A stretch of DNA of 64,000 nucleotides, from NCBI RefSeq assembly GCF_014202425.1, contig NZ_JACHGT010000001.1:165160-229159 (forward strand). Direction: 5' to 3'. This document shows, piece after piece, positions 16,673-24,445 of the stretch; position 1 is the first letter of the stretch; each line of letters starts with the position of its first letter. The position numbers and the translations under genes are program-made. The notes under the pieces are model-generated. The model was not told the DNA's origin. It made no database searches and saw nothing but the letters and a program-made list of their open reading frames with translations. Source of the DNA: Phytomonospora endophytica. Its GTDB lineage: Bacteria; Actinomycetota; Actinomycetes; Mycobacteriales; Micromonosporaceae.

Positions 16673-17467
16673 GTGCCAGAGCCGACAGATCTCGTCATCT
16701 CCGTGGACTCCGCCGTCGTCCGCCGCGGCCGCAGTCTGCTGCTGCGCGACCTGAGCTTCCAGGTCGAACTCGACGAACGCTGGGTCGTCCTCGGGCCCAA
16801 CGGCGCCGGGAAGACGACCCTGCTCAACCTCATCTCCGGCCGGATGCATCCGACCTCGGGCACCGTCGAACTCCTCGGCGAGCGCCTCGGCCGCGTCGAC
16901 ATCTTCGAACTGCGGCCCCGCATCGGCCTGGCCACCGCGCAGCTCGCCGAGCAGATCCCCGGCGACGAGACCGTCGCCAACGTCGTCATCACCGCCGCCT
17001 GGTCGGTCCTCGGCCGCTGGCGTGAGGAGTACGACCCGGTCGACGAGCAGCGCGCCCGCGCCCTCCTCGGCCAGCTGGGCATGGCCGAACTCGCCGACCG
17101 GACCTACGGGACGCTGTCCGAGGGCGAGCGCAAGCGCACCCAGATCGCCCGCGCGCTCATGACCGACCCCGAACTGCTGCTCCTCGACGAGCCCGCCGCC
17201 GGGCTCGACCTCGGTGCCCGCGAGTCGCTCGTCGCGCGTCTTTCGGAACTCGCCTACGATCCCGACGCGCCGGCCCTGGTTCTCGTCACGCACCATGTGG
17301 AGGAAATTCCGCCCGGGTTCACCCACGCGCTGCTCCTCAGCGACGGCGGTGTGGTCGCCGCCGGGCTCATCGACGAGACGCTGACCAGTGAGAACCTCAC
17401 CAAGACCTTCGGCGTGAAGCTCGAATTGACCAAGAACGCCGACCGCTACACCGCCCGGGCGATCTGA
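16673..17467 (+). CDS. ABC transporter ATP-binding protein (YlmA-like), no partner permease nearby
   Basis: A 264-residue ATPase with Walker A GPNGAGKTTL, signature LSEGERKRTQIARAL, Walker B LLLLDEPAAGLD and H-loop VLVTHHVEEIPPGFTHALLL. The HHVEEIPPGFTH block and overall length match the YlmA-like stand-alone ATPases of Gram-positive bacteria. No permease is encoded next to it, since the neighbouring exporter is on the other strand with its own ATPase. It may be a soluble regulator-like ATPase or serve a distant permease. It starts at GTG 16673, about 80 nt from the divergent exporter gene. Confidence 0.8.
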   Translation: MPEPTDLVISVDSAVVRRGRSLLLRDLSFQVELDERWVVLGPNGAGKTTLLNLISGRMHPTSGTVELLGERLGRVDIFELRPRIGLATAQLAEQIPGDETVANVVITAAWSVLGRWREEYDPVDEQRARALLGQLGMAELADRTYGTLSEGERKRTQIARALMTDPELLLLDEPAAGLDLGARESLVARLSELAYDPDAPALVLVTHHVEEIPPGFTHALLLSDGGVVAAGLIDETLTSENLTKTFGVKLELTKNADRYTARAI

Positions 17468-17532
17468 CCGTCGCCCGCGGAGCAATGATCAAAGCGGGCG
17501 GAGTTGTCCGGTCACGGTGTTATACAAGCTAT

Positions 17533-18954
17533 GTGAGCGGTTGGCGGGAGCGGCTTGAGGCACGGTTGAGGTTGGCCGTGCTGCTGGCGCTCGCCGCCGT
17601 CTCGGTGGTGACGATCCCGAGCCTGTTCTACCCGACGAACGCGGCCGCGCCGGTGGGCGCGGACCCGGCCGACGAGCTGGCCGGTTCGCCGCTCGACGTC
17701 ATCCCGCGCAACCTCATCGACGTGATGCTGCCGCCCGCGGTCGGCGCGCTCCCGGCGGCCGACGCGGCGCTGGCGGTGGCGGAGGACCCGGACCTGTCGG
17801 TGGCGGCGGTCGAGCGCGACCCCTCGGACCTGCCCGGCGATCCCTTCGCGGCGGCGATCAGTCTGCTGTCCCACCAGGACACCGAGGCCTCGTCGGTGCG
17901 GCGGTTCTTCGCGGCGATCTCGGCGGAGGTCGCCGATTGGGCGGCGGTGCTGTTCCCCGACTCGATCGGGAACCTCGACGGCGCTCCCTATCCGACCCGC
18001 GTCGCCGCCAACCGGATCCGGCTGACCGCCGAGACGGCGAGCAGCACGCGGGTGCCGGTGCCGGTGTGGACACCGCCATCGGAGCTCGCGGCGCTGCCGT
18101 ACGCCGAGTTCTTCGCCGGCGCCAACGCGCGCGGGCACGACCTGATCTATTTCGACCCGAGCGCCAACAACGGCCAGGGCAGCTGGGCGGAGCTGATCGG
18201 GGACCTCGACACCGCCGACCGCGTCGGTCTGATGGTCCCCGGCGGGAGCGCGTCGGTCGTCAGCGACAACTTCATCCGCTATGCCCTGCGCGCGGAGAGT
18301 TTCGTCAACGCGCCGGAGGCCGACGGGAAACTCGCGATCATCGTGTGGGCCGGCGCGGAGTTCCCCAGCGGGTGGCTCCAGGAGGGCGCGTCGACCTACG
18401 CGGAGCGCGCGGCGCCGCGCCTGGCGGCCTTCAGCCAGGACCTGCGGGCGCGGTTGGCTCCGGCGACGACGGTCGTGGCGATCGGGCATTCCTACGGTGG
18501 CCCGGTCGTCGGGCTCGCCGAGACCGAGGGCCTGTCGGCCGACGTGGTCCTGCACCTCGCCTCGGCGGGGTCGGGACACGGCGTGAAGGGGATCGAGCAG
18601 CTCGACGAGCCGTGCCGCCCGCGCTACTCGATGACCGCCCCGGCAGACCTGATCGGTTACGTGCAGGGCTCGGGCGACGGGCCGGGCATCGGTCACGGCC
18701 TCGACCCCGACGAGATGCCCGGGACGATCCTGCTCGACAGCGGCTTCCACGTCGACGACCCGAACGCCCCCGACGACATCGGCCGCCCGCTCGGTCCCCT
18801 CGCGGGGACCGAGATCCGCGGGATCCACGCGCACAGCGAGATCTTCAATCCGGGCTCGGGCGGCTGGCGCAACGTGCTGGGCGTGCTGACGGGTGGGCCG
18901 CTGGTGCTCGAACCCGGCGCGCAGCCACCGGTCGCGGAGGGGTGCGCGCCTTAG
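17533..18954 (+). CDS. Secreted DUF1023 alpha/beta-hydrolase
   Basis: About 473 residues with an N-terminal membrane/signal segment (LRLAVLLALAAVSVVTIPSLFYPT). The C-terminal half is the actinobacterial DUF1023 alpha/beta-hydrolase: DRVGLMVPGGSASVVSDN, ATTVVAIGHSYGGPVVGLAE (nucleophile elbow GHSYG), and GIHAHSEIFNP with a candidate catalytic His. Substrates of this family are not established; esterase activity is a reasonable guess. The start is taken as GTG 17533 because a TATACA box lies 6 nt upstream (leaderless pattern); ATG 17485 would add 16 residues. Confidence 0.75.
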   Translation: MSGWRERLEARLRLAVLLALAAVSVVTIPSLFYPTNAAAPVGADPADELAGSPLDVIPRNLIDVMLPPAVGALPAADAALAVAEDPDLSVAAVERDPSDLPGDPFAAAISLLSHQDTEASSVRRFFAAISAEVADWAAVLFPDSIGNLDGAPYPTRVAANRIRLTAETASSTRVPVPVWTPPSELAALPYAEFFAGANARGHDLIYFDPSANNGQGSWAELIGDLDTADRVGLMVPGGSASVVSDNFIRYALRAESFVNAPEADGKLAIIVWAGAEFPSGWLQEGASTYAERAAPRLAAFSQDLRARLAPATTVVAIGHSYGGPVVGLAETEGLSADVVLHLASAGSGHGVKGIEQLDEPCRPRYSMTAPADLIGYVQGSGDGPGIGHGLDPDEMPGTILLDSGFHVDDPNAPDDIGRPLGPLAGTEIRGIHAHSEIFNPGSGGWRNVLGVLTGGPLVLEPGAQPPVAEGCAP

Positions 18955-18960
18955 GGCGTG

Positions 18961-19515
18961 TCAGAGGACGAGGTCGGCCGGGCGGATGGCGACGGGGAAG
19001 GGGGTGGTCGCCGTCAGGACTTCCTCGCCGGTCGCCGAAAGGGTCTCGACGTACTGGGCGCCGTCCAGCTCGTTGATCGCGATCGTCTCGCGTGCGGGGT
19101 CGACGACCCAGTGCGACATGATCCCGCTCTCGGCGTAGGTCTTGCGCTTGAGGTTGAGGTCGACCAGGGCCGTGCCCGGGGACAGTACCTCGATGGCCAG
19201 GACGGGTGGACGGATGAGCCTCTTCTCGCCGATGTCCTGTTTGCGTGCGACCAGGACATCCGGCTGGAAGGAGCGGCGGATGTTCGGCTGGAAGTCGATG
19301 GGGGCCACGAAGACCTCCAGATGGGCAGGGCAGGCGGCATCCAGCCGCATGGCGAGCCGCAGGACCGCTCGCTGGTGGAGCGGGGTCGGCGCAGGCGTCA
19401 CCAGCAGCACCCCGTCCGCGAGTTCATAGCGCAGGCCGTTGTCGGGCAGCCGCTCAAGGTCGTCGACTGTCCAGTCCGTGTGGTCGTCAAGTCCCATCAC
19501 CGGCACAGTACTCAT
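18961..19515 (-). CDS. Uma2-family (DUF820) putative endonuclease
   Basis: A 184-residue protein of the Uma2/DUF820 family with a PD-(D/E)XK nuclease fold. Typical blocks are LRYELADGVLLVTPAP, SFQPDVLVARKQD (conserved Asp), PPVLAIEVLSPGT (Glu-Val-Leu-Ser core) and DLNLKRKTYAESGIMSHWVVDP (Lys and Tyr of the family). The biological role of this widely duplicated family is unclear and no toxin-antitoxin partner is visible. It is a single gene, convergent with the DUF1023 gene and 6 nt from its stop. Confidence 0.85.
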   Translation of the reverse strand: MSTVPVMGLDDHTDWTVDDLERLPDNGLRYELADGVLLVTPAPTPLHQRAVLRLAMRLDAACPAHLEVFVAPIDFQPNIRRSFQPDVLVARKQDIGEKRLIRPPVLAIEVLSPGTALVDLNLKRKTYAESGIMSHWVVDPARETIAINELDGAQYVETLSATGEEVLTATTPFPVAIRPADLVL

Positions 19516-19560
19516 TCTTCCCCTTTCGGGTTGTTCACGTCATCCAACGAGCGGATGATC

Positions 19561-19608
19561 ACCGGGTTGCCGTCCTGTCGGCGAACCGACAGGGCGACGT
19601 GACCCGGT
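19561..19608 (-). terminator. Nested hairpin after asnB
   Basis: An inner 8-bp stem CCTGTCGG/CCGACAGG (19574-19581 with 19586-19593, CGAA loop) is enclosed by outer arms ACCGGGT (19561-19567) and ACCCGGT (19602-19608). It begins 4 nt past the asparagine synthase stop. Confidence 0.65.
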
Positions 19609-19611
19609 CCC

Positions 19612-21417
19612 TCACCCCGGCTTCAGCGAAGGCGAGTACTCCTCCAGCCACACACCCAGGTCCAGTGCCAGCTCCAAGCCCAGGCGCGTCCCGATCTCCA
19701 GTGCCCCTTCCCCGTTCGCCGCCGCCGTGAGCCGCTCGCGGTCGACGAGGTCGAACAGCCGGTGTCCCGGCTCGTCCAGGTACCGCCGCGCCAGCGTCCG
19801 CAGTGCCGTGGAGTAGCCGGCGTCCTGCGTCTGCGGGTAGTGGCTCTTGACGCGGTCGAGAACGGACCGTGGCAGGACGTCGGCGACGGCGGCGCGCAGC
19901 AGGCTCTTCTCGCGGCCGTCGAAGGTCTTCATCGCCCAGGGGACGTTGTGGACGTACTCGATGAGGCGGTGGTCGCAGTAGGGGACGCGCACTTCCAGCC
20001 CGGTGGCCATGCTCATCCGGTCCTTGCGGTCGAGCAGGAGCGGCAGCAGGACGGTCAGGTGCAGGTGGGAGTCCTCGCGCATTCGCCGCTCAAGGCCGCT
20101 CTCGCCGGGCAGTCGCGCGGTGCGGGCGCGCGCTTCGGCGTAGCGGTCGTGGACGTAGTCCGGCAGGTCGAGTGTCTCGCGCAGCTCGGGGGTGAGGATG
20201 CCGTCTCGCGGTGGGACGAGCGTCAGCCACGAGAAGGTCTCCGGCTCGCGCTCGGCCGACCAGTGGGTCCAGCGGTAGCCGCCGAAGACCTCGTCGGCGG
20301 TCTCGCCGGACAGCGCGACGGTCGAGCGCTCGCGGACGGCCTGGAACAGCAGCAGCAGGGAGGCGTAGGCGTCGCCGCCTCCCCATGGGACGTCGTTCGC
20401 CCGCACGACCCGTTCGCGCAGCGCGGGGTCGGTCAGCATGCCGGTGTCGAGGGCGATCTCGTGGTGGTCGGTGCCGGCGTGGGCGGCGACCTCGCGGGCG
20501 AAGGCGGTGTCGGAGGTGCCGCGCAGGTCGTCGGCGATGAACTCGCCGAAGCCGACGGCGAAGGTGGCGAGCCGGCCGTCGCGGGCCTTGGCGGCCAGGG
20601 CGGTCAGCGCACTGGAGTCAAGGCCGCCGGACAGCAGCGAGCACAGCGGGACGTCGGCGACGAGCTGGCGGGTGACGATGTCCTCCTGCAGTTCGCGGAT
20701 GTGGGAGACGGTGGTGTCGAGGTCGTCGGTGTGCTCGGTCGCGGGGAGCGTCCAGTAGACGTCGGTCCGGATCCCGCCGCGGTCGACGGCGACGACCGTG
20801 CCGGGCTCGACGGTGCGCATGCCGGCCCAGAAGCCGTGCCCGGGGGTGCTGATGAAGGACACGACGTCGCGCAGGCCGTCGGTGTCGAGGGCCGGTTCGG
20901 CGAGGGGATTGGCGAGGATCGACTTGGGCTCCGAGCCGAAGAGGACCCCGTCGGGGGTGGGGAAGTAGTAGAAGGGCTTGACGCCGAGCCGGTCGCGGAC
21001 CATGACCAGCCGTTCGGTCCGCCCGTCCCAGATCGCGAAGGCGAACATGCCGTTGAGGCGCTCGGCGAGGGCGGGGCCCCATTCGAGGTAGGCGCGCAGG
21101 ACGACCTCGGTGTCGGAGGCGGTGGTGAAGCGGTGGCCGCGCCCGCGGAGTTCGGCGCGCAGCTCGGTGAAGTTGTAGGTCTCGCCGGCGTAGACGAGGA
21201 CGACGGGACCGTCGGGGGTGTCGGCGCGCATGGGCTGGGCGCCGCCGTCGATGTCGATGATCGCGAGACGGCGGTGGCCGAGGGCGGCGTGTTCGCCGGC
21301 CCACACGCCTTCGTCGTCGGGGCCGCGGCGGGCCATGGTCGCGGTCATGGCGTCGAGGGTGTCGCGCTCGGCGCGTAGATCGCGGTCGTAGGAGACCCAT
21401 CCGGTGAATCCGCACAT
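19612..21417 (-). CDS. asnB: Asparagine synthase (glutamine-hydrolysing)
   Basis: A 601-residue class II amidotransferase. ATG 21417 gives MCGFTGWVS, so Cys2 becomes the N-terminal catalytic nucleophile of the glutaminase domain (about residues 2-200, including RRLAIIDIDGGAQPM). The synthetase domain carries the ATP-binding PP-motif LLSGGLDSSALTALAAKA (near residue 255) and ALSGETADEVFGGYRW. It converts aspartate or an aspartate-like carboxylate to the amide using glutamine and ATP. It is divergent from a TetR gene whose promoter region holds an inverted repeat overlapping the asnB promoter. A role in amidating a cell-surface or specialised metabolite is possible. Confidence 0.88.
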   Translation of the reverse strand: MCGFTGWVSYDRDLRAERDTLDAMTATMARRGPDDEGVWAGEHAALGHRRLAIIDIDGGAQPMRADTPDGPVVLVYAGETYNFTELRAELRGRGHRFTTASDTEVVLRAYLEWGPALAERLNGMFAFAIWDGRTERLVMVRDRLGVKPFYYFPTPDGVLFGSEPKSILANPLAEPALDTDGLRDVVSFISTPGHGFWAGMRTVEPGTVVAVDRGGIRTDVYWTLPATEHTDDLDTTVSHIRELQEDIVTRQLVADVPLCSLLSGGLDSSALTALAAKARDGRLATFAVGFGEFIADDLRGTSDTAFAREVAAHAGTDHHEIALDTGMLTDPALRERVVRANDVPWGGGDAYASLLLLFQAVRERSTVALSGETADEVFGGYRWTHWSAEREPETFSWLTLVPPRDGILTPELRETLDLPDYVHDRYAEARARTARLPGESGLERRMREDSHLHLTVLLPLLLDRKDRMSMATGLEVRVPYCDHRLIEYVHNVPWAMKTFDGREKSLLRAAVADVLPRSVLDRVKSHYPQTQDAGYSTALRTLARRYLDEPGHRLFDLVDRERLTAAANGEGALEIGTRLGLELALDLGVWLEEYSPSLKPG

Positions 21418-21448
21418 GGGGTTCGTTCCCTCCGGTTGACTGAAGTAA

Positions 21449-21462
21449 CTACAAAAATGTAG
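21449..21462. promoter_or_regulatory. Inverted repeat, probable TetR operator at the asnB promoter
   Basis: CTACA-AAAA-TGTAG is perfectly symmetrical and includes a TACATT -10-like box on the asnB strand. A further TGTAG lies at 21484-21488 just before the tetR -10 box. Confidence 0.5.
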
Positions 21463-21488
21463 CAGCTTCAATTAAGTGGTCGCTGTAG

Positions 21489-21494
21489 TAAGGT
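21489..21494 (+). promoter_or_regulatory. -10 box TAAGGT of the leaderless tetR gene
   Basis: TAAGGT ends 6 nt before ATG 21501, with no Shine-Dalgarno. Confidence 0.5.
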
Positions 21495-21500
21495 CTCGGC

Positions 21501-22115
21501 ATGACCGAAGGCGCCGCTCAAGGCATGCGCGAACGCAAGAAGCAGCGGACCCGGCGCGCGGTCGTGGAGGCGGCCTACCGCCTCTTCGACGAGCGCGGAT
21601 ACGAGGAGACGACGATCAACGAGATCGCCGCCGCCGCCGACGTGTCCCCGGGGACCTTCTTCAACCACTTCCCGGCCAAGGAGGACGTCGTCTTCTCCGA
21701 GCCCGGGCAGATGGACTTCGTCCTGCGGACCATCGGCGAGCGCCACGACGGCGAGACCGCCGCCGCGGTCCTCGTCCGCGCGATCGGCTCGGCCCTGACC
21801 GGGCCGCGCGACCCCCGCGACGAGCTGGAGCTCCTGCGGCTGCGGCTCACCCTCACCGTCCCGGCGCTCCAGGCCGCCGTCCTGCAGCGCCTCTTCGACG
21901 CCCAGGAGCGCCTCGCCGAGGCTCTGCGCGCCACCCGGCCCGGTGAGCTCGGCGAGCTGGAGTCGCTCGCCCTGGTCGGCGCGGTCAGCGGCGCGATGAT
22001 CGCCGCCGCGAGGGGCGCGCTCGCCCGCGAGCTGCCGGTCGCCGAGGCGGTCGAGGAGGCGCTGTCCGGTATCGCCGCGTCCCAGGCCGCAACAGCCCCG
22101 GGCCGACGCGTCTAA
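21501..22115 (+). CDS. TetR/AcrR-family transcriptional repressor
   Basis: A 204-residue protein with a classical TetR N-terminal helix-turn-helix: RRAVVEAAYRLFDERGYEETTINEIAAAADVSPGTFFNHFPAKEDVV (about residues 20-66). The C-terminal ligand domain is Ala/Leu-rich and not family-specific. It is divergent from asnB across an 83-bp promoter containing an inverted repeat, and the enoyl-CoA hydratase operon follows 21 nt downstream. It probably represses asnB and itself. The effector is unknown; an acyl-CoA is conceivable given the neighbour. Confidence 0.88.
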   Translation: MTEGAAQGMRERKKQRTRRAVVEAAYRLFDERGYEETTINEIAAAADVSPGTFFNHFPAKEDVVFSEPGQMDFVLRTIGERHDGETAAAVLVRAIGSALTGPRDPRDELELLRLRLTLTVPALQAAVLQRLFDAQERLAEALRATRPGELGELESLALVGAVSGAMIAAARGALARELPVAEAVEEALSGIAASQAATAPGRRV

Positions 22116-22123
22116 CTCCCCGG

Positions 22124-22129
22124 TAACAT
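22124..22129 (+). promoter_or_regulatory. -10 box TAACAT of the leaderless enoyl-CoA hydratase operon
   Basis: TAACAT lies 7 nt before ATG 22137 in a context nearly identical to that before the methyltransferase at 2757. The operon therefore has its own promoter despite being close to tetR. Confidence 0.55.
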
Positions 22130-22136
22130 CCCCTCC

Positions 22137-22910
22137 ATGACCGAGTTCGTACGCCTCGAAGTCACCGGCGGCATCGGCGTGATCCGCCTGTCGCGACCCC
22201 CGATGAACGCCCTCAACATGCAGGTCCAGGAGGAGCTGCGCGCCGCCGCGCACGAGGCGAGCGCCCGCAGCGAGATCCGCGCGGTGGTGCTCTTCGGCGG
22301 CGAGAAGGTCTTCGCCGCGGGCGCCGACATCAAAGAGATGGCGGACATGGACTACGTCGACATGACCGCGCGCGCCCGCGACCTGTCGAGCGCCTTCGAC
22401 GCCGTCGCGCGCATCCCCAAGCCGGTCGTCGCCGCCATCACCGGTTACGCCCTCGGCGGCGGCTGCGAGCTCGCGCTGACCGCCGACCTGCGGGTCTGCG
22501 CCGACGACACCAAGCTCGGCCAGCCCGAGATCCGTCTCGGCATCATCCCCGGCGCGGGCGGCACGCAGCGGCTGCCGCGCCTGATCGGGCCGGCCAAGGC
22601 CAAGGACCTGATCTTCACCGGCCGCATGGTCGACGCGCAGGAGGCCCTCGCGATCGGCCTCGTCGACCGCGTCGTCCCCGCCGACGATGTCTTCGACACC
22701 GCCGTGGAGATGGTCAAGTCGTACGCGAAGGGCCCGGCGCAGGCGCTGCGGGCGGCGAAGGCCGCCATCGACGGCGGCCTGGAGATGGACCTCGCCAGCG
22801 CGCTCAACTGGGAGTCGCAGCTCTTCGCGGGCCTGTTCGCCACCGAGGACAAGAACGTCGGGATGAAGGCGTTCATCGACAAGTCGAAACCGGAGTTCAC
22901 CGGTCGATGA
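22137..22910 (+). CDS. Enoyl-CoA hydratase
   Basis: A 257-residue crotonase. The oxyanion-hole segment KVFAAGADIKEMADMD and the GYALGGGCELALTADLRV block are present with both catalytic glutamates: Glu in GGGCELAL and Glu in LGQPEIRLGIIPGAGGTQRL. It should hydrate 2-trans-enoyl-CoA in fatty-acid beta-oxidation, and it is close to mycobacterial EchA8 in layout. The start is leaderless. Its stop overlaps the start of the methyltransferase gene by ATGA, so three genes (22137-24381) form a coupled operon. Confidence 0.9.
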   Translation: MTEFVRLEVTGGIGVIRLSRPPMNALNMQVQEELRAAAHEASARSEIRAVVLFGGEKVFAAGADIKEMADMDYVDMTARARDLSSAFDAVARIPKPVVAAITGYALGGGCELALTADLRVCADDTKLGQPEIRLGIIPGAGGTQRLPRLIGPAKAKDLIFTGRMVDAQEALAIGLVDRVVPADDVFDTAVEMVKSYAKGPAQALRAAKAAIDGGLEMDLASALNWESQLFAGLFATEDKNVGMKAFIDKSKPEFTGR

Positions 22911-23824
22911 CCCTCTACGACGAGCTGCGCGACGACCCCAAGGCCGCCAACATCGCCTACCACGACTGGGAGGCGGAGACCTACGACGAGAAGTGGTCGA
23001 TCTCCTACGACGACCGCTGCGTCGACTACGCCCGTGAGCGCTTCGCGCTGATGGCCGGGCGCGAGGGCTGGCCCTACGGCGACGCTCTCGAAGTCGGCTG
23101 CGGCACCGGCTTCTTCACCCTCAACCTCATGCAGGCCGGGGTGATCGAGCGCGGGCACGTCACCGACATCTCCCCGCGCATGGTCGAGACCGCCTGCCGC
23201 AACGGCGAGGCCCTCGGCCTCGACGTCTCCGGCCGCGTCGCCGACGCCGAGGAGATCCCCTACGAGGACGCGTCGATGGACCTCGTCGTCGGCCACGCCG
23301 TCCTGCATCACATCCCCGACGTGGAACTCGCCTTCGGCGAGGTCCTGCGGGTCCTCAAGCCCGGTGGCCGTTTCGTCTTCGCCGGCGACCCGACGCGCGT
23401 CGGCGACTTCTACGCCCGGCGCCTCGGCCGGCTTACCTGGTGGGCGACGACGACCGTGACGAAACTGCCCGGCCTGGAGGGCTTCCGGCGCCCGCAGGTG
23501 GAGCTCGACGAGTCCTCCGAGGCCGCCGCGCTCGAAGCGGTCGTGGACCTGCACACCTTCGTGCCCGGCGAGTTGCGCGACATGGCCGTGCGGGCCGGCG
23601 CGGCCGACGTCGAGGTCAAGACCGAGGAGCTGACCGCGGCGATCTTCGGCTGGCCGGTGCGGACCTTCGAGGCCGCCGTCCCGCGCGAGCGGCTCGGCTT
23701 CGGCTGGGCGAACTTCGCCTACCGGAGCTGGCAGGCACTGTCGAAAGTGGACGAGGCCCTCTCCGGGGTCCTGCCGCGGGACCTGTTCTACAACGTCCTC
23801 ATCACGGGTACAAAACCGCGATGA
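22907..23824 (+). CDS. Class I SAM-dependent methyltransferase
   Basis: A 305-residue methyltransferase with motif I DALEVGCGTGFFTLNL (about residues 60-75), HVTDISPRMVETA, an acidic post-motif DAEEIPYEDASMDLVVGHAVLHHIPD and VLRVLKPGGRFVFAGDP, typical of the Methyltransf_11 fold. The C-terminal third (GWPVRTFEAAVPRERLGFGWANFAYRSWQALSKVDEAL) is not part of the core and may bind a lipid-like acceptor. Overlaps of four bases on both sides (ATGA) couple its translation to the hydratase upstream and the acyltransferase downstream. The substrate is not known. Confidence 0.82.
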   Translation: MTLYDELRDDPKAANIAYHDWEAETYDEKWSISYDDRCVDYARERFALMAGREGWPYGDALEVGCGTGFFTLNLMQAGVIERGHVTDISPRMVETACRNGEALGLDVSGRVADAEEIPYEDASMDLVVGHAVLHHIPDVELAFGEVLRVLKPGGRFVFAGDPTRVGDFYARRLGRLTWWATTTVTKLPGLEGFRRPQVELDESSEAAALEAVVDLHTFVPGELRDMAVRAGAADVEVKTEELTAAIFGWPVRTFEAAVPRERLGFGWANFAYRSWQALSKVDEALSGVLPRDLFYNVLITGTKPR

Positions 23825-24381
23825 CCTGGTGGCGGCGGCTGGTCTGGGCGCTGCGCTTCGCGCGCGTGCGCCTGACCGGACCGCACGTCCAAGTCTCCTG
23901 GCCGGTCTACCTGGGCCGCGGCGTGCGTCTCCACGCCCGCCGGGGTCACGGCCGCCTCATCATCGAACCGGGCGTCCACATCGGTGACGGTACGGCGATC
24001 CGCGCCCACGAGGGGACCGTGCGCATCGGCGCCGAGACGGTGCTCGCCGCCCGCGTCACCGTCAACGCCTACCTCGACGTCCACATAGGACGGGCGTGTC
24101 TGCTGGCCGACGAGGTCTACGTCATCGACTTCGACCACCGGATCGCCGAGCTCACGCGTCCCATCAAGGACCAGGGGATCGTCAAGTCGCCCATCGAGAT
24201 AGGCGACGACTGCTGGCTGGGCACCAAGACCGTCGTCACCCGTGGAGTCCACATCGGACCCGGCGCGGTCGTCGGCGCGGGAGCCGTGGTGACCCGCGAC
24301 GTCCCCGCCCGTGCCGTCTTCGGGGGAGTACCGGCCCGGCGAATCGGTCACCGCGCGCCGAACGAGGCTACCGGCGCGTAG
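23821..24381 (+). CDS. Left-handed beta-helix (hexapeptide-repeat) acyltransferase
   Basis: A 186-residue acetyltransferase of the WcaF/NodL/CysE-like LbH class. Hexapeptide turns run from IIEPGVHIGDGTAIRAHEGTVRIGAETVLAARVTV to IEIGDDCWLGTKTVVTRGVHIGPGAVVGAGAVVTRDVPARAVFGGVPARRIG. A loop with VIDFDHR supplies a candidate catalytic His. The N-terminal basic amphipathic stretch (MTWWRRLVWALRFARVRL) may touch the membrane. It probably acetylates a sugar or a polyketide/lipid hydroxyl made by its operon partners. ATG 23821 overlaps the previous stop. Confidence 0.83.
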   Translation: MTWWRRLVWALRFARVRLTGPHVQVSWPVYLGRGVRLHARRGHGRLIIEPGVHIGDGTAIRAHEGTVRIGAETVLAARVTVNAYLDVHIGRACLLADEVYVIDFDHRIAELTRPIKDQGIVKSPIEIGDDCWLGTKTVVTRGVHIGPGAVVGAGAVVTRDVPARAVFGGVPARRIGHRAPNEATGA

Positions 24382-24384
24382 TCT
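24379..24384 (+). promoter_or_regulatory. -10 box TAGTCT embedded in the acyltransferase stop codon
   Basis: TAGTCT includes the TAG stop at 24379-24381 and would start transcription near 24391, giving a leader of about 55 nt for the ilvG-like gene, whose ATG 24446 has GAGG 8 nt upstream. Confidence 0.35.
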
Positions 24385-24445
24385 GCGTGGGAGCGGTGTC
24401 CGTCGCAGGCACCGAGACCTGTCGGCCGTCAACGAGGACGTGCAC

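Noticed and set aside
19762-21378. 538-codon plus-strand frame opposite asnB
   Set aside because: Antisense to a full-length asparagine synthase with all catalytic motifs; translation is low-complexity Gly/Val/Asp.
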